Notes: generated by a model not told the origin, from the letters alone. A stretch of 50,063 bases of DNA from an uncultured Selenomonas sp. (GCA_900552565.1 USAK01000012.1:1-50063), one strand, 5' to 3'. Counted from the stretch's first letter, positions 34,853 through 46,587 are shown. Numbers and translations are program-made.

Positions 34853-34966
34853 TTAACCTTGTCTCTGTTTGTGTTTCGGATTTTCGCAGATGACCATTAC
34901 ACGGCCTTTGCGCTTGATGATTTTGCATTTCTCGCAAATCCGCTTTACTGACGGTTTTACCTTCAT
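34853..34966 (-). CDS. rpmJ: 50S ribosomal protein L36 (zinc form)
   Basis: 37 residues from the ATG at 34966. A longer in-frame ORF upstream lacks the usual protein start. Zinc ligands C11, C14, C27 and H32 are all present, so this is the C+ type. With the zinc-type S14 it suggests zinc-replete growth. An extended -10 promoter lies 46 nt upstream. Confidence 0.97.
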   Translation of the reverse strand: MKVKPSVKRICEKCKIIKRKGRVMVICENPKHKQRQG

Positions 34967-35011
34967 CGTGATATGCCCCCTTTTCGATATTGTCAGTCTT
35001 GTCATTTTGCT

Positions 35012-35020
35012 AGTATACCA
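35012..35020 (-). promoter_or_regulatory. Internal promoter before rpmJ
   Basis: Minus strand TGGTATACT, an extended -10, in the 133-nt gap between infA and rpmJ. A TCTGCC-CCTA-GGCAGA hairpin (35033-35048) lies upstream of it. It would give the rpmJ-rpsM-rpsK-rpsD-rpoA-rplQ group its own start. Confidence 0.5.
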
Positions 35021-35099
35021 TGTTTCTGCGGTTCTGCCTAGGGGCAGACGCAAAAAAAGTCAAATATTTTTTCGCGATGGGCAAAATGAACAATACGAC

Positions 35100-35318
35100 T
35101 TATTTGAATCGGTAGGTTATACGGCCACGCGTTAAGTCATAAGGCGTGAGTTCGATCGTGACTTTGTCACCGGGAAGAATACGGATGAAATTCATGCGGA
35201 TCTTACCGGATACATGCGCCAGTACAACATGACCATTCTCCAGCTCCACCTGGAACATTGCGTTCGGCAGTGCCTCCAGGACTTTGCCTTCTACTTCAAT
35301 AACATCTTGCTTCGACAT
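35100..35318 (-). CDS. infA: Translation initiation factor IF-1
   Basis: 72 residues, full length, single OB fold: [21 protein letters not shown] and GRITYRFK at the end. Binds the 30S A site during initiation. It follows adk across 164 nt that hold no gene; map, often found here, is absent. Confidence 0.98.
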   Translation of the reverse strand: MSKQDVIEVEGKVLEALPNAMFQVELENGHVVLAHVSGKIRMNFIRILPGDKVTIELTPYDLTRGRITYRFK

Positions 35319-35342
35319 GTCATTCTCCCTTTGTGAAAATTG

Positions 35343-35461
35343 GTTGGGCCAAACGCCATGCCCAACAACAGGTTATTCTTCAAAAAATTGCATATATCAT
35401 TGTAATGGGCGGCCATAGGCCGCCCTTACAATAACATCTATCATTCGGTGATTTTTCACCG
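35343..35461. other. Three hairpins in the adk-infA gap
   Basis: GTTGGGC/GCCCAAC (35343-35366), TGTAA-GGGCGGCC/GGCCGCCC-TTACA with an ATA loop (35401-35430) and CGGTGA-TTTT-TCACCG (35446-35461). None has a T-run on the minus strand. The middle one looks like a dispersed intergenic palindrome. This is where map stands in many relatives. Confidence 0.55.
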
Positions 35462-35482
35462 GCAGTACATCTTAAACCGAGG

Positions 35483-36172
<690 letters not shown>

Positions 36173-36176
36173 TCAT

Positions 36177-37433
36177 TTATTTCATGAAGCCTTCGTAATG
36201 ACGCATGACGACCATGGACTCAATCTGCTTCATCGTCTGCAGTGCAACACCGACGACAATGAGCAGGGCCGTACCGCCGAAGTAGACACCCTGAATATGC
36301 GTTGCCGCAGCAATCATATTCGGGAGTACGGCGATGAAGGCCAGGAACACGGAACCGGCAAGCGTGATACGTGTCATGACGTGATCCAAATAATCTGCCG
36401 TTGGCTGGCCCGGACGAATGCCCGGGATGAAGCCACCGTATTTCTTCAGATTGTCTGCCATATCCGGAATCTTTACCGTAACGGCCGTGTAGAAATAAGT
36501 GAAGAAGATGATCAGACCGACGTAAAGCGCCGTCTGAAGCGGCTTGCCCCACTCGAGGTAGCTGGCGACCGTCTTGATCCAGGGCACATCAATGAACTGG
36601 GCGATGGTCACCGGGAACATCAGCACGGATGACGCAAAGATGATAGGAATGACACCCGCCTGATTGACTTTGAGCGGGATATGGCTGGAATGACCGCCAT
36701 AAGCTCTCTGACCGACTACGCGCTTCGCGTAGGAAATCGGAATGCGGCGGAAGCCCGTCTCAATGTAGATAACGAAGACGACCATCGCAAGCGCGATGAT
36801 GCCAAACATGAACACACTGAAATAGCTGATCGTGCCAGCCTGCACATAGTGGTAAATCGTTCCGAGGTTCTTCGGCAGCGCGGCGACGATGCCTGCAAAG
36901 ATGATCAGAGAGATACCATTGCCGACACCCTGTGCCGTGATCTGCTCACCAACCCACATGAGAAACACCGTACCGGCCGTCAGCGTGATCGCGATGATCA
37001 GGATGTTGACGGGGTTTGGGTTCAAAATGGCAGCCTTGAGGCCAATCGACATGCCGATGGCCTGCAGGAATGCCAGCACAACTGTGAGATAGCGCGTGAC
37101 CTGTGTCGTCTTCTTATGCCCCTCTTCGCCTTCCTTCGACCACTGTTCGAGCGTCGGGATGACGACATTGAGGAGCTGAATGATGATGGCCGCATTGATG
37201 TACGGCGTAATGCTCATCGCGAAGATGGAGAACTTACTGAACGCACCACCGGAAAAAAGGTCCAAGAGACCGAACAGATTGCCGTTTGCGAAGAGTTTCT
37301 CAATCGCAGTCGGGTCAACTCCCGGCACGGGGATATGCGTCCCCATGCGGAAGATGGCAAACATGATCAACGTGAAGATGATCTTCTGCCGCAGTTCGGG
37401 TATCTTAAAGATGTTGCTAAGGGCGGAAAGCAC
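36177..37433 (-). CDS. secY: Preprotein translocase channel SecY
   Basis: 418 residues with ten hydrophobic segments. N-terminal FKIPELRQKIIFTLIMFAIFRMG, plug-region PGVDPTAIEKLF, and the late cytosolic loop before FVPGIRPG-type GFIPGIRPGQPTADYL. GTG start at 37433, one base after the rplO stop (TGAGGTG), so translation is coupled. It forms the SecYEG channel in the inner membrane that the barrel and adhesin-type exports here would need. Confidence 0.97.
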   Translation of the reverse strand: MLSALSNIFKIPELRQKIIFTLIMFAIFRMGTHIPVPGVDPTAIEKLFANGNLFGLLDLFSGGAFSKFSIFAMSITPYINAAIIIQLLNVVIPTLEQWSKEGEEGHKKTTQVTRYLTVVLAFLQAIGMSIGLKAAILNPNPVNILIIAITLTAGTVFLMWVGEQITAQGVGNGISLIIFAGIVAALPKNLGTIYHYVQAGTISYFSVFMFGIIALAMVVFVIYIETGFRRIPISYAKRVVGQRAYGGHSSHIPLKVNQAGVIPIIFASSVLMFPVTIAQFIDVPWIKTVASYLEWGKPLQTALYVGLIIFFTYFYTAVTVKIPDMADNLKKYGGFIPGIRPGQPTADYLDHVMTRITLAGSVFLAFIAVLPNMIAAATHIQGVYFGGTALLIVVGVALQTMKQIESMVVMRHYEGFMK

Positions 37434-37434
37434 C

Positions 37435-37875
37435 TCAGATCACCTCGACTTTGCCACCTGCTGCCGTAATCTTCTCTTCTGCGGATTTCGTGAAGCCGTT
37501 TGCACGGACCGTCAGCTTCTTCGTGAGTTCACCGTTGCCGAGAATGCGGATACCATCCTGAACGTTCTTCAGGATGCCGGACTCTACGAGCACAACCGGA
37601 TCAACCGTCGTACCGTCTTCGAAACGGTTCAGCGTCTCAACGTTGACTTCAGCGAACGTCTTAGCCCAGACATTCTTGAAGCCGCGTTTCGGGAGACGAC
37701 GGTAAATCGGCATCTGGCCGCCTTCAAAACCCGTGCGTACGCCGCCGCCGCTGCGGGAGTTCTGGCCCTTCATGCCGCGGCCAGCCGTCTTGCCATTGCC
37801 GGAGCCGAGGCCGCGGCCGACGCGGTTGCGGACCTTGCGGGAACCAGCTGCTGGCTGTAATTCATTTAACTTCAT
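37435..37875 (-). CDS. rplO: 50S ribosomal protein L15
   Basis: 146 residues. [22 protein letters not shown], the Gly/Arg-rich stretch [22 protein letters not shown], and a compact C-terminal domain ending AAGGKVEVI. Late-assembly 50S protein. The stop codon is one base from the secY start. Confidence 0.98.
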   Translation of the reverse strand: MKLNELQPAAGSRKVRNRVGRGLGSGNGKTAGRGMKGQNSRSGGGVRTGFEGGQMPIYRRLPKRGFKNVWAKTFAEVNVETLNRFEDGTTVDPVVLVESGILKNVQDGIRILGNGELTKKLTVRANGFTKSAEEKITAAGGKVEVI

Positions 37876-37896
37876 CTAGTGCACCTCCTGTCTCGT

Positions 37897-38082
37897 TTAG
37901 TCTGCGATTTCTTCTACCTGAATCAGATGCTCTACTTTGTGGAGCTGGCCACGGATGGCCGGGTTATCCGGAAGCTCAACAACAGAGTTGATCTTGCGCA
38001 GTCCAAGAGCACGAACGGTCTTGCGCTGCGTTTCCGGGCGGCCGATCAAGCTTCTCTTCAGCGTGACTTTAACTTTTGCCAT
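37897..38082 (-). CDS. rpmD: 50S ribosomal protein L30
   Basis: 61 residues. [29 protein letters not shown] is the family core, ending in the unusual extension [12 protein letters not shown]. 15 nt after rpsE. Confidence 0.97.
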   Translation of the reverse strand: MAKVKVTLKRSLIGRPETQRKTVRALGLRKINSVVELPDNPAIRGQLHKVEHLIQVEEIAD

Positions 38083-38097
38083 TTTGTGAGCCTCCTA

Positions 38098-38604
38098 TTA
38101 ACCTAAGATTTCCTGAACCGTCTTGCCACGGAGCTCAGCGACAGCCTCAGCACGCTTGAGTGCCTTGAGGCCTTCCATCGTTGCGCGAACCATGTTGTTC
38201 GGGTTAGCAGAGCCAAGGGACTTCGTCAGGATATCGCGGATACCTGCGAGCTCGAGAACGGCACGAGCCGGGCCGCCGGCGATAACACCAGTACCTTTAG
38301 CAGCCGGCTTCATCATAACTTTGCCGGCACCGAAGATGCCGATCATCTCATGAGGAATCGTGCGGTTGTCATAGAGTGCAACTTCGACGAGGTTCTTCTT
38401 AGCATCCTCGACGCCTTTGCGGATAGCCTCAGGAACCTCAGCAGCTTTGCCGAGGCCGACGCCTACTTTGCCTTTCTTGTTGCCGACGACAACAAGGGCA
38501 CTGAACGAGAAACGGCGGCCGCCTTTGACGACTTTCGCAACTCGATTGATATATACAACTTTCTCCTCGAACTCAGGAGTTTCGTTGTCCATATTTCTAG
38601 CCAT
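38098..38604 (-). CDS. rpsE: 30S ribosomal protein S5
   Basis: 168 residues. [43 protein letters not shown] (double-stranded RNA-binding part) and [23 protein letters not shown]. It lines the mRNA entry tunnel and affects accuracy. 25 nt after rplR. Confidence 0.98.
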   Translation of the reverse strand: MARNMDNETPEFEEKVVYINRVAKVVKGGRRFSFSALVVVGNKKGKVGVGLGKAAEVPEAIRKGVEDAKKNLVEVALYDNRTIPHEMIGIFGAGKVMMKPAAKGTGVIAGGPARAVLELAGIRDILTKSLGSANPNNMVRATMEGLKALKRAEAVAELRGKTVQEILG

Positions 38605-38629
38605 TCATTTACCTCCTTTGGACGTTGTC

Positions 38630-38989
38630 TTAGAATTTCAGCCCAGCTTCGCGGGCTGCTTCAGCGAGTGCGGCGACACGGCCATGATAAACATAGCCGC
38701 CACGGTCGAATACGACTTCCGTGATGCCCTTTTCAAGAGCGCGTTTGGCAATTTCCGTACCGATAGCTTTTGCAGCTTCGATGTTGCCACCGTAGTTCTC
38801 GAAACCCTTGTCCTGGGAGCTGGCGGAGACGAGCGTTACGCCCTTCTCATCATCGATGACCTGCGCATAGATGTTTGCGAGGCTGCGATAAACGTTGAGG
38901 CGCGGACGAGCTGCCGTGCCTGCGATATGGTTGCGAACACGCAGATGACGTTTCTGACGTGCCTTGTTCTTATCTGCTTTAAGAAGCAC
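38630..38989 (-). CDS. rplR: 50S ribosomal protein L18
   Basis: 119 residues. A basic start ([23 protein letters not shown]) then [18 protein letters not shown] and the C-terminal [28 protein letters not shown]. Binds 5S rRNA. 30 nt after rplF. Confidence 0.98.
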   Translation of the reverse strand: MLLKADKNKARQKRHLRVRNHIAGTAARPRLNVYRSLANIYAQVIDDEKGVTLVSASSQDKGFENYGGNIEAAKAIGTEIAKRALEKGITEVVFDRGGYVYHGRVAALAEAAREAGLKF

Positions 38990-39019
38990 AGAGATTCACT
39001 CCTTTCCTGTATTTGGTCC

Positions 39020-39571
39020 TTATTTCTTACCCTTGGCGCCGGCTTTACCTTCCTTGCGGCGGATGTGCTCACCAGCGTATTTGATACCCTTGCCTTTGTA
39101 CGGCTCCGGCTCACGGAAGCTGCGGATTTCTGCAGCGATCTGGCCGACAACTTCCTTGTCGATGCCCTTGACCGTGATGGCGTTGGCCGACGGAACGTCG
39201 AATTCGACGCCCTGCGGCGGCTCAACAACGACCGGATGGGAGAAACCAAGGGAGAGGTTGAGGTTCTTGCCCTTCTTCTGGGCACGATAACCAACACCAT
39301 TGATTTCAAGGCTCTTGGAGAAGCCCTCCGTTACGCCGACAACCATGTTGTGGATCAGCGAACGAGTAAGACCATGGAGCGATCTGTGCGTTTTATCGTC
39401 GGAAGGACGCGTTACCGTGATAACGTTGCCTTCGACGGTTACTTTCATATCCGGATGAATGTGGCGGGAAAGTTCACCTTTCGGGCCCTTTACTTTCACC
39501 AGATTGTCCTCGCCGAGCGTAACCGTTACGCCAGCTGGGATTTCAATCGGTGCTCTACCAATTCTTGACAT
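39020..39571 (-). CDS. rplF: 50S ribosomal protein L6
   Basis: 183 residues, two repeated L6 folds. [15 protein letters not shown] start; [29 protein letters not shown] end. Near the GTPase centre that EF-G (encoded upstream in this block) contacts. 22 nt after rpsH. Confidence 0.98.
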   Translation of the reverse strand: MSRIGRAPIEIPAGVTVTLGEDNLVKVKGPKGELSRHIHPDMKVTVEGNVITVTRPSDDKTHRSLHGLTRSLIHNMVVGVTEGFSKSLEINGVGYRAQKKGKNLNLSLGFSHPVVVEPPQGVEFDVPSANAITVKGIDKEVVGQIAAEIRSFREPEPYKGKGIKYAGEHIRRKEGKAGAKGKK

Positions 39572-39593
39572 CTGTACACCTCCTGACTACTAA

Positions 39594-39992
39594 TTACCAA
39601 ACGTAAGCGATGACTTCGCCGCCGAGACCAGCCTTGCGGGCCTGCTTGTCGCTCATGATGCCCTTCGACGTGGAGATGATGGCGATGCCAAGGCCGCCCA
39701 GAACACGCGGAAGCTCATCGTGCTTTGCGTACTGGCGAAGGCCCGGTTTCGAAATGCGTTTGATACCGGAGATGACTTTCTCACGCTGCGGACCATACTT
39801 GAGGTCGATCGTGAGAACGCCCTGCTTGTTGTCCTCCGTGAACGTGTAGTCTTTGATGAAGCCCTCTTCCTTCAGGACCTCTGCAATAGCAGTCTTGATT
39901 TTGGAAGCCGGGATTTCCACCTTCTCGTGGAATACAGAGTTTGCATTGCGCAAACGGGTCAGCATATCTGCAATAGGATCAGTCATTACCAT
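39594..39992 (-). CDS. rpsH: 30S ribosomal protein S8
   Basis: 132 residues. [17 protein letters not shown] at the N-terminus and [38 protein letters not shown] at the end. Start at 39992 (12 nt from AGGAGG) rather than the ATG at 39986. Binds 16S rRNA helix 21; S8 is the spc operon repressor in E. coli. Confidence 0.97.
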   Translation of the reverse strand: MVMTDPIADMLTRLRNANSVFHEKVEIPASKIKTAIAEVLKEEGFIKDYTFTEDNKQGVLTIDLKYGPQREKVISGIKRISKPGLRQYAKHDELPRVLGGLGIAIISTSKGIMSDKQARKAGLGGEVIAYVW

Positions 39993-40025
39993 GTGAACCG
40001 ATATCCTCCTTTCAAATGTTAAGAA

Positions 40026-40211
40026 TTACCAGCTGGCTTTCGTTACGCCAGGGATTGCACCTTTGTAGCTCTGCTCGCGGAAGCAGATACGGCACATGTC
40101 GAACTTACGCATATAACCATGCGGACGGCCGCAAATCTTGCAGCGGTTGTACTTACGAGTGGAGAACTTCGGTTCCTTGCTCCACTTTTCAACCATAGAC
40201 TTCTTAGCCAA
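40026..40211 (-). CDS. rpsN: 30S ribosomal protein S14, zinc type
   Basis: 61 residues, the short form with C24xxC27 and C40xxC43 for zinc. The long zinc-free S14 would have about 100 residues. 14 nt after rplE, 33 nt before rpsH. Confidence 0.98.
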   Translation of the reverse strand: MAKKSMVEKWSKEPKFSTRKYNRCKICGRPHGYMRKFDMCRICFREQSYKGAIPGVTKASW

Positions 40212-40225
40212 GTTTCCTTACCTCC

Positions 40226-40765
40226 TTATGCTTTGAACGGCATACCCATGAGTTTCAGGAGCTCTCTGGCTTCTTCATCCGTCTGTGCCGTCGTAACAAT
40301 TACAATGTTCATGCCACGGATCTTATCGATCTTATCGTATTCGATTTCCGGGAAGATGAGCTGCTCTTTGAGACCAACAGCGTAGTTGCCGCGGCCGTCA
40401 AAAGCCTTGTCAGAAACACCACGGAAGTCACGGACGCGCGGGAGTGCAACGTTCATGAACTTATCGAGGAACTGATACATACGCGTGCCGCGCAGCGTTA
40501 CTTTGCAGCCGATTGGCATGCCTTCACGCAGTTTCCAGGCAGCGAGGGATTTCTTTGCGCGAGTCAGAAGCGGTTTCTGGCCCGAAATGATCGTCAGATC
40601 ATTGACTGCAGCATCGAGGGCTTTCGGGTTGCCAACGGCTTCACCGACACCCATGTTGATGATGACTTTCTCGATTTTCGGAAGCTGCATTACGTTCTTG
40701 TAGCCGAACTTCTCCGTCATGGCTTTGCAAACTTCGTTCTGGTATTTTTCCTGTAATCTATCCAC
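40226..40765 (-). CDS. rplE: 50S ribosomal protein L5
   Basis: 179 residues. [40 protein letters not shown] start and [28 protein letters not shown] end. Binds 5S rRNA and P-site tRNA. 21 nt after rplX. Confidence 0.98.
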   Translation of the reverse strand: MDRLQEKYQNEVCKAMTEKFGYKNVMQLPKIEKVIINMGVGEAVGNPKALDAAVNDLTIISGQKPLLTRAKKSLAAWKLREGMPIGCKVTLRGTRMYQFLDKFMNVALPRVRDFRGVSDKAFDGRGNYAVGLKEQLIFPEIEYDKIDKIRGMNIVIVTTAQTDEEARELLKLMGMPFKA

Positions 40766-40786
40766 TTATGCTCCTCCTTTCTTCAA

Positions 40787-41119
40787 TTATTTCGTCTGAT
40801 CGATGACTTCGCCGCACTTCTTGCAGGCACGAACCATCTTGCCATTGACCTCTTTGTGAGCAACGCGCGTTGCTTTCTTGCAGGCCGGGCAGACGAGCAT
40901 GACTTTGCATGCATGCATCGGAGCTTCTTTGACGAGGATGCCGCCCTGCGGAGCCTTCTGATTCGGCTTCGTGTGACGTTTTACCTTGTTGACGCCCTCG
41001 ACGACCACTTTACCCTTCTTCGGCAGAGCTTCGATGACTTTGCCCTGCTTGCCTTTATCCTTACCGGACAGTACGACGACCGTGTCGCCCTTCTTAACGT
41101 TCAGTTTTACGAGTGACAA
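40787..41119 (-). CDS. rplX: 50S ribosomal protein L24
   Basis: 110 residues. The KOW motif ([21 protein letters not shown]) is near the N-terminus. The C-terminal part carries C77xxC80 and C99xxC102, a zinc-ribbon-like pair found in some Firmicute L24. 18 nt after rplN. Confidence 0.97.
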   Translation of the reverse strand: MSLVKLNVKKGDTVVVLSGKDKGKQGKVIEALPKKGKVVVEGVNKVKRHTKPNQKAPQGGILVKEAPMHACKVMLVCPACKKATRVAHKEVNGKMVRACKKCGEVIDQTK

Positions 41120-41137
41120 AATAGCACCTCCTCACAA

Positions 41138-41506
41138 TTAAAGTACTTCAGGAGCCAGGGAAACGATCTTCATGAAGTCTTTTTCGCGGAGCTCTCTGGC
41201 TACCGGTCCAAAAATACGCGTGCCTCTCGGCGTCTTGTCGTCTTTGATGAGGACAGCTGCGTTCTCATCGAAGCGGATGTAAGAGCCATCTGCACGGCGC
41301 AGGCCCTTCACGCTGCGGACGACGACTGCCTTTACGACATCGCCCTTCTTGACCGTGCCGCCAGGAGCAGCAGACTTAACTGCAGCTACGATAATATCAC
41401 CAATGTTGGCGTATTTGCGGTAGGAACCGCCGAGAACACGGATGCACATGATTTCTTTTGCACCAGTGTTGTCACCAACATTCAGGATGGTTTGCTGTTG
41501 GATCAT
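41138..41506 (-). CDS. rplN: 50S ribosomal protein L14
   Basis: 122 residues. [28 protein letters not shown] start, and [28 protein letters not shown] end. At the subunit interface. 30 nt after rpsQ. Confidence 0.98.
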   Translation of the reverse strand: MIQQQTILNVGDNTGAKEIMCIRVLGGSYRKYANIGDIIVAAVKSAAPGGTVKKGDVVKAVVVRSVKGLRRADGSYIRFDENAAVLIKDDKTPRGTRIFGPVARELREKDFMKIVSLAPEVL

Positions 41507-41536
41507 TGTTTGACCTCCTTCTTCGATAATTTGGGA

Positions 41537-41794
41537 TTATTTTGCACGTTCGATGACTTCAACGACTCTCCAGCGCTTCGTTTTCGAAAGCGGGCGCGTT
41601 TCCATGATCGCAACTTTGTCGCCTACATGTGCGTCGTTCTTCTCGTCATGTGCGTGGAATTTTACCGTTCTCTTGACCGGCTTCTTGTAAAGCTTGTGCT
41701 GCTCGAGTTCCTCGACTGCAACAACAACGGTCTTGTCCATCTTATCGGAGATGACTTTACCAATCTTAGTCTTACGTACGTTTCTTTCGCTCAT
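41537..41794 (-). CDS. rpsQ: 30S ribosomal protein S17
   Basis: 85 residues from the ATG at 41794, with GGAGG 7 nt upstream; the ORF runs eight codons further (41818) but through that site. [24 protein letters not shown] start, [24 protein letters not shown] end. OB-fold 16S binder. Confidence 0.97.
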   Translation of the reverse strand: MSERNVRKTKIGKVISDKMDKTVVVAVEELEQHKLYKKPVKRTVKFHAHDEKNDAHVGDKVAIMETRPLSKTKRWRVVEVIERAK

Positions 41795-41832
41795 CAGGGA
41801 GCCTCCTTCCTTTTGCATATCAGTATTCGTGA

Positions 41833-42027
41833 TTAAGCCTTGAGCTCGTTCTCACGCTGGATCGTCTTGATGCGGGCGATCGTCTTCTTTACTTCTTTGA
41901 TACGCATCGGGTTTTCAAGCTGGCCGGTGGCGAGCTGGAAACGGAGGTTGAAAAGTTCCTCTTTGAGCGAAGCAAGCTTCTGGTTGAGCTCCTCTGCGTT
42001 CATCTCGCGAATCTCATTAACCTTCAT
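41833..42027 (-). CDS. rpmC: 50S ribosomal protein L29
   Basis: 64 residues, helical hairpin: [31 protein letters not shown]. Its start overlaps the rplP 3' end by 11 nt, implying coupled translation. Near the tunnel exit. Confidence 0.97.
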   Translation of the reverse strand: MKVNEIREMNAEELNQKLASLKEELFNLRFQLATGQLENPMRIKEVKKTIARIKTIQRENELKA

Positions 42028-42460
42028 TTACTTCACCGCCCTCTGCTTTATTGTCTTCCTTCATAACGAATTTCGTCTTGATCGGGAGCTTGTGGCCTGC
42101 GAGGCGCATTGCTTCCATAGCGATCTCTTTCGTGACGCCATCCATCTCGAAGAGCACACGGCCCGGTTTAACAACGGCTACCCAGTACTCCGGCGAACCT
42201 TTACCAGAACCCATGCGCGTCTCAGCCGGCTTTGCCGTTACTGGCTTATCCGGGAAAATCTTGATCCAGACCTGGCCGCCACGTTTGATGTAACGCGTCA
42301 TAGCGATACGAGCTGCCTCGATCTGACGGTTCGTGATCCATGCCGGCTCGAGTGCTACGAGACCATAATGGCCATGGCTCAGCGTATTGCCGCGATGAGC
42401 CTTGCCCTTCATGCGGCCACGGAACTGTTTACGGTATTTGACTCTCTTTGGTAATAACAT
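42017..42460 (-). CDS. rplP: 50S ribosomal protein L16
   Basis: 147 residues. [19 protein letters not shown] start, and [30 protein letters not shown] core (ETRMGSGKG here). Organises the A-site tRNA region. Overlaps rpsC by 1 nt (TAATG) and rpmC by 11 nt. Confidence 0.98.
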   Translation of the reverse strand: MLLPKRVKYRKQFRGRMKGKAHRGNTLSHGHYGLVALEPAWITNRQIEAARIAMTRYIKRGGQVWIKIFPDKPVTAKPAETRMGSGKGSPEYWVAVVKPGRVLFEMDGVTKEIAMEAMRLAGHKLPIKTKFVMKEDNKAEGGEVNEG

Positions 42461-43128
42461 TAAGCTTCGCTCCCTTCAGCTGCAGCCTTCTGCTGCTTTC
42501 TTTCCGGAAGAACTTCGCCCTTGAAGATCCATACCTTTACGCCAATGCGGCCATAAGTCGTATGAGCTTCTGCCGTACCATAATCGATATCAGCGCGGAG
42601 CGTATGAAGTGGAATACTTCCTTCACGATAGGATTCCTTACGTGCGATTTCTGCGCCGCCAAGACGACCGCTGCAGGCGATCTTGATACCCTTGGCGCCG
42701 AGGCGCATCGTGCGGCCAACGGCCTGCTTCATCGCACGGCGGAAAGCGATGCGGCGTTCGAGCTGCTGAGCAATGTTCTCAGCAACGAGCGTTGCGTCCA
42801 TATCCGGCTGTTTGATTTCTGCAATGTTGATGTCCACGCGCTTCGTCGTGTACTTCTTCAGACCTTCTTTGATCTGCTCAATGCCCGAACCGCCACGGCC
42901 GATGACCATGCCCGGCTTTGCCGTATGGATCGTGAGCTTCAGACGGTTTTTGCTGCGCTCCGTCTCGATTCTGGACACACCGGCTGCCTGAAGGCTGTTC
43001 TTCAGATAGTCACGGATTTTGATATCTTCATGCAGGTTATCTGCAAAATCTTTATCTGCATACCACTTAGCATCCCAAGTCTTAACGATGCCAAGACGAA
43101 TGCCATGCGGATTTACTTTCTGACCCAA
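42460..43128 (-). CDS. rpsC: 30S ribosomal protein S3
   Basis: 222 residues. [14 protein letters not shown] start, a KH domain with [16 protein letters not shown], and the C-terminal domain ([31 protein letters not shown]). Lines the mRNA entry channel. 17 nt after rplV. Confidence 0.98.
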   Translation of the reverse strand: MGQKVNPHGIRLGIVKTWDAKWYADKDFADNLHEDIKIRDYLKNSLQAAGVSRIETERSKNRLKLTIHTAKPGMVIGRGGSGIEQIKEGLKKYTTKRVDINIAEIKQPDMDATLVAENIAQQLERRIAFRRAMKQAVGRTMRLGAKGIKIACSGRLGGAEIARKESYREGSIPLHTLRADIDYGTAEAHTTYGRIGVKVWIFKGEVLPERKQQKAAAEGSEA

Positions 43129-43145
43129 ACCGTTTCCCTCCTTGC

Positions 43146-43481
43146 TTAGTTCTTCTCGTCAACGACGATGGTTACATGGGACGTACGCTTCAAAATCTTG
43201 AAGGCCTGTCCACGGGAACGCGGATGGATACGCTTGAGCGTCGGGCCCTGATCAGCGAATGCCGTCTTGACGTAGAGCTTATCGACGTCCATATCAAAGT
43301 TGTTCTCAGCGTTTGCCACAGCAGAACGCAGAACCTTCTCGACTACCTCGGCACCAGCCTTCGGCGTGAATTTCAGAATCGCGAACGCTTCAGCGACGTT
43401 CTTGCCACGGATGAGATCCATGACGACACGAACTTTGCGCGGAGCGATGCGAACATATTTAGCTACTGCTTTAGATTCCAC
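43146..43481 (-). CDS. rplV: 50S ribosomal protein L22
   Basis: 111 residues. [25 protein letters not shown] core and [24 protein letters not shown] at the end, the loop region that reaches the exit tunnel. 21 nt after rpsS. Confidence 0.98.
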   Translation of the reverse strand: MESKAVAKYVRIAPRKVRVVMDLIRGKNVAEAFAILKFTPKAGAEVVEKVLRSAVANAENNFDMDVDKLYVKTAFADQGPTLKRIHPRSRGQAFKILKRTSHVTIVVDEKN

Positions 43482-43502
43482 AAGGATTCTCCTTTCGCAA
43501 AA

Positions 43503-43784
43503 TTATTTCAGAGAGGTCTTTCTCTCTTCGCCGGCATGGCCCTTGAAAGTACGCGTCGGAGCGAACTCACCGAGCTTGTGGCCAACCATATCTTCCGTGA
43601 TGTAGACCGGTACATGTTTACGGCCATCATGAACGGCAATCGTATGACCAACGAAATCCGGGAAAATCGTGGAACTTCTCGACCAGGTCTTAACAACTTT
43701 CTTATCGTTAGCCTCGTTCAGGGCCGTGATCTTCTTCATCAGGCTCTCTGCAACGTAAGGTCCTTTTTTAATAGATCTTGACAA
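43503..43784 (-). CDS. rpsS: 30S ribosomal protein S19
   Basis: 93 residues. [19 protein letters not shown] start, then [48 protein letters not shown] (family core). In the 30S head with S13. 49 nt after rplB. Confidence 0.98.
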   Translation of the reverse strand: MSRSIKKGPYVAESLMKKITALNEANDKKVVKTWSRSSTIFPDFVGHTIAVHDGRKHVPVYITEDMVGHKLGEFAPTRTFKGHAGEERKTSLK

Positions 43785-43833
43785 AGTGTCTCCTCCTTTC
43801 GTCAGGCGGCACTAGGCTGCCTGTCGATTTGTA

Positions 43834-44661
43834 TTATTTCGTACGTCCTTTGACGATGAGCTTGTCGGAAGCTTTCTTGCGACGGGTCTTTGCACCCATA
43901 GCGCATTTGCCCCATTTCGTAACAGGGTGTTTGCGGCCAACTGGGGAACGGCCCTCGCCGCCGCCATGCGGATGATCGTTCGGGTTCATGGCAACGCCGC
44001 GGTTCTCCGGGCGAACGCCGAGCCAACGGTTGCGGCCGGCCTTACCAAGCGTGATGTTCTCATGCTCGAGGTTGCCAACTTCACCGATCGTAGCACGGCA
44101 GTTGATGTGAACTTTGCGAAGCTCACCAGACGGCATGCGGAGGAGTGCATAATCGCCTTCCTTAGCCATGAGCTGTGCGGAAGCACCAGCACTGCGGACG
44201 AGCTGTGCGCCCTTGCCGATCTTGAGCTCGACGTTATGTACCGTAGTACCTACCGGGATGTTCTTGAGCGGAAGTGCATTGCCGACCTTGATATCAGCGT
44301 CTGGGCCGGAAACGACCTGATCGCCGACCTTGAGGCCGTTCGGTGCGAGGATGTAGCGCTTCTCACCATCAACATAGTTGAGGAGAGCGATGCGGGCGCT
44401 GCGGTTCGGATCGTACTCAATCGTAGCGACGCGAGCCGGGATACCGTCTTTCGTGCGCTTGAAGTCGATTACGCGGTAGAGGCGCTTATGGCCGCCGCCC
44501 TGATGACGGACGGTCAGACGGCCCTGCTGGTTACGGCCGCCGTTCTTCTTGAGGCGTTCCGTCAGGGACTTCTCAGGCTTGCTTGCCGTGATCTCATCGA
44601 ACGATGCGACCGTCATGAAGCGTCTGCCTGCAGAATATGGTTTAAAACTCTTTACTGCCAC
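43834..44661 (-). CDS. rplB: 50S ribosomal protein L2
   Basis: 275 residues. [17 protein letters not shown] start, [20 protein letters not shown], and the near-peptidyl-transferase segment [21 protein letters not shown]. Needed for subunit joining. 23 nt after rplW. Confidence 0.98.
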   Translation of the reverse strand: MAVKSFKPYSAGRRFMTVASFDEITASKPEKSLTERLKKNGGRNQQGRLTVRHQGGGHKRLYRVIDFKRTKDGIPARVATIEYDPNRSARIALLNYVDGEKRYILAPNGLKVGDQVVSGPDADIKVGNALPLKNIPVGTTVHNVELKIGKGAQLVRSAGASAQLMAKEGDYALLRMPSGELRKVHINCRATIGEVGNLEHENITLGKAGRNRWLGVRPENRGVAMNPNDHPHGGGEGRSPVGRKHPVTKWGKCAMGAKTRRKKASDKLIVKGRTK

Positions 44662-44684
44662 TTAAATTTACCTCCTTTTCTATA

Positions 44685-44966
44685 TTATGCTTCGAAGAAC
44701 TCGATGCTTTCGCCAGCAGCGAGCTTTACGATAGCTTTTTTATAGTCAGGGCGCTTGCCAGACGTGCGGCCCATGCGTTTCGTTTTGCCAAGTACGTTAA
44801 CCGTATTGACTTTCTCAACTTTGACTTTGAAGATCTCAGCGACTGCTTTGGCAATCTCGATCTTGTTGGCTGCTTTCGCAACAACGAAGACGTATTTGCC
44901 TTCAGCCATGAGCTGAGTCGTTCTCTCTGTGATCAGCGGACGGATCAGGATATCACGTGCTTCCAT
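44685..44966 (-). CDS. rplW: 50S ribosomal protein L23
   Basis: 93 residues. [26 protein letters not shown] start; [20 protein letters not shown] at the loop. Docking site of trigger factor and SRP at the tunnel exit. Overlaps the rplD stop by 1 nt (TAATG). Confidence 0.98.
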   Translation of the reverse strand: MEARDILIRPLITERTTQLMAEGKYVFVVAKAANKIEIAKAVAEIFKVKVEKVNTVNVLGKTKRMGRTSGKRPDYKKAIVKLAAGESIEFFEA

Positions 44967-45589
44967 TATGCGAATACCTCCTCGATGCGGGTGATGGCAT
45001 CCTTCGTGATGAACAGCTTGTTATGATTCAGGATATCATAGACATTCAGTCCAAGCGCGTTGATGGCTTTTACACCCGGAATGTTGCGTGCGGATTTCTC
45101 AACGTTCTCAGCTTCATCAGCCGTGATGAAGAGAGCCTTGGAATCTACGCTGAAGTCGCCGAGCATCTTGACAACCTGTTTCGTCTTCGGAGCATCGAAG
45201 TTGAGGCTCTCGAGAACGATGAGGTCGCCGCTCTTGACTTTATCGGAAAGTGCGCACTTCAGTGCGAGACGACGCTGCTTGCGCGGCATGCTGAACGCAT
45301 ACTTGCGCGGATGCGGTCCGAAGACCGTGCCGCCGCCAACCCACAGCGGGCTGCGCGTCGAACCAGCACGAGCACGGCCCGTGCCCTTCTGCTTCCAAGG
45401 CTTGCGGCCACCGCCACGGACAAAGCCGCGCGTTTTCGTGGCATGCGTGCCAAGGCGCTGAGCTGCGAGCTGCATTACAACGGCCTGATGCAGGAGGCCT
45501 GCATTCATCTCTACGCCGAAGATGCTGTCATTCAATTCGATATCGCCAACCTGATTGTTGGTGATGTCATAAACTGCTACTGTAGCCAT
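44966..45589 (-). CDS. rplD: 50S ribosomal protein L4
   Basis: 207 residues. [20 protein letters not shown] start; the extended tunnel loop is [38 protein letters not shown]4 represses the S10 operon in E. coli; such control is not shown here. 23 nt after rplC. Confidence 0.98.
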   Translation of the reverse strand: MATVAVYDITNNQVGDIELNDSIFGVEMNAGLLHQAVVMQLAAQRLGTHATKTRGFVRGGGRKPWKQKGTGRARAGSTRSPLWVGGGTVFGPHPRKYAFSMPRKQRRLALKCALSDKVKSGDLIVLESLNFDAPKTKQVVKMLGDFSVDSKALFITADEAENVEKSARNIPGVKAINALGLNVYDILNHNKLFITKDAITRIEEVFA

Positions 45590-45612
45590 AATTGTTGGTG
45601 TCCTCCTTCCAA

Positions 45613-46257
45613 TCAGTTTTTGCCCGGTTTAACGGTGTTCTTGATCACAACAAAGCTCTTCTTCGGGCCCGGAATAGCGCCCTTGATGAGGATGAGGTTG
45701 CGGTCTGCATCTACACGGACAACCGTGAGGCGCTGAACCGTAACACGCTCGCCACCCATGCGGCCCGGGAGTTTCTTGCCCTTGAGGACACGTCCGCCAG
45801 GACCAGAAATCATGGCACCAGTGGAACCCGGTTCACGATGGGATTTGGAACCATGTCCCATAGGACCACGAGCGAAGTTGTGACGTTTGATACCGCCGGC
45901 AAAACCCTTGCCCTTGGAAGTACCTGTAACATCAACAAGTTCTCCAGCACTAAATATGTCAACGCCGATGGTGTCACCGACTTTGTATTCAGAAGCATCT
46001 GCAAGACGCATCTCGCGAATGAATTTTACCGGCGCAACGCCAGCCTTCTCGAAATGGCCTTTCAGGGGTTTGTTTACTTTATTATCTTTAACTTCACCGA
46101 AGCCGAGCTGTACAGCGTTATAGCCGTCGGACTCAACCGATTTGTTCTGGATAACAACGTTGTTGCCAGATTCTACGACCGTAACCGGGACAACCTTGCC
46201 TTCTTCCGTGAAGATCTGAGTCATACCAAGTTTTCTACCTAAGATAGCTTTAGACAT
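45613..46257 (-). CDS. rplC: 50S ribosomal protein L3
   Basis: 214 residues. [24 protein letters not shown] start; the long loop to the peptidyl-transferase region is [31 protein letters not shown] at 46257 with a near-perfect GGAGGTGG site. 18 nt after rpsJ. Confidence 0.98.
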   Translation of the reverse strand: MSKAILGRKLGMTQIFTEEGKVVPVTVVESGNNVVIQNKSVESDGYNAVQLGFGEVKDNKVNKPLKGHFEKAGVAPVKFIREMRLADASEYKVGDTIGVDIFSAGELVDVTGTSKGKGFAGGIKRHNFARGPMGHGSKSHREPGSTGAMISGPGGRVLKGKKLPGRMGGERVTVQRLTVVRVDADRNLILIKGAIPGPKKSFVVIKNTVKPGKN

Positions 46258-46275
46258 TCATTCCACCTCCTCGGA

Positions 46276-46587
46276 TTAAAGTTTGATTTCGATGTCTACG
46301 CCTGCCGGCAGGTCAAGACGCATCAGAGCATCAACCGTTTTGTTGGTCGGCTGCAGGATGTCGATCAGACGTTTGTGCGTGCGCATTTCAAACTGCTCAC
46401 GGCTGTCTTTATTGACATGCGGGGAACGCAGGATCGTGTAAATGTTCTTTTCCGTCGGAAGAGGAATCGGACCGGATACCATTGCACCAGTCTTCTTTGC
46501 CGTATCGACAATCTTTACGGCACTCTGATCGAGGGCTTTATGATCATAAGCCTTCAAACGGATTCTGATTTTCTGCTGTTTTGACAA
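46276..46587 (-). CDS. rpsJ: 30S ribosomal protein S10
   Basis: 103 residues, starting with TTG at 46587 because AGGAGG lies 8 nt upstream and S10 proteins begin at this point ([20 protein letters not shown]). The frame stays open 36 codons further upstream, with an ATG at 46695, but this covers the leader hairpins and matches no S10. Ends [12 protein letters not shown]. First gene of the S10 operon. Confidence 0.96.
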   Translation of the reverse strand: MSKQQKIRIRLKAYDHKALDQSAVKIVDTAKKTGAMVSGPIPLPTEKNIYTILRSPHVNKDSREQFEMRTHKRLIDILQPTNKTVDALMRLDLPAGVDIEIKL

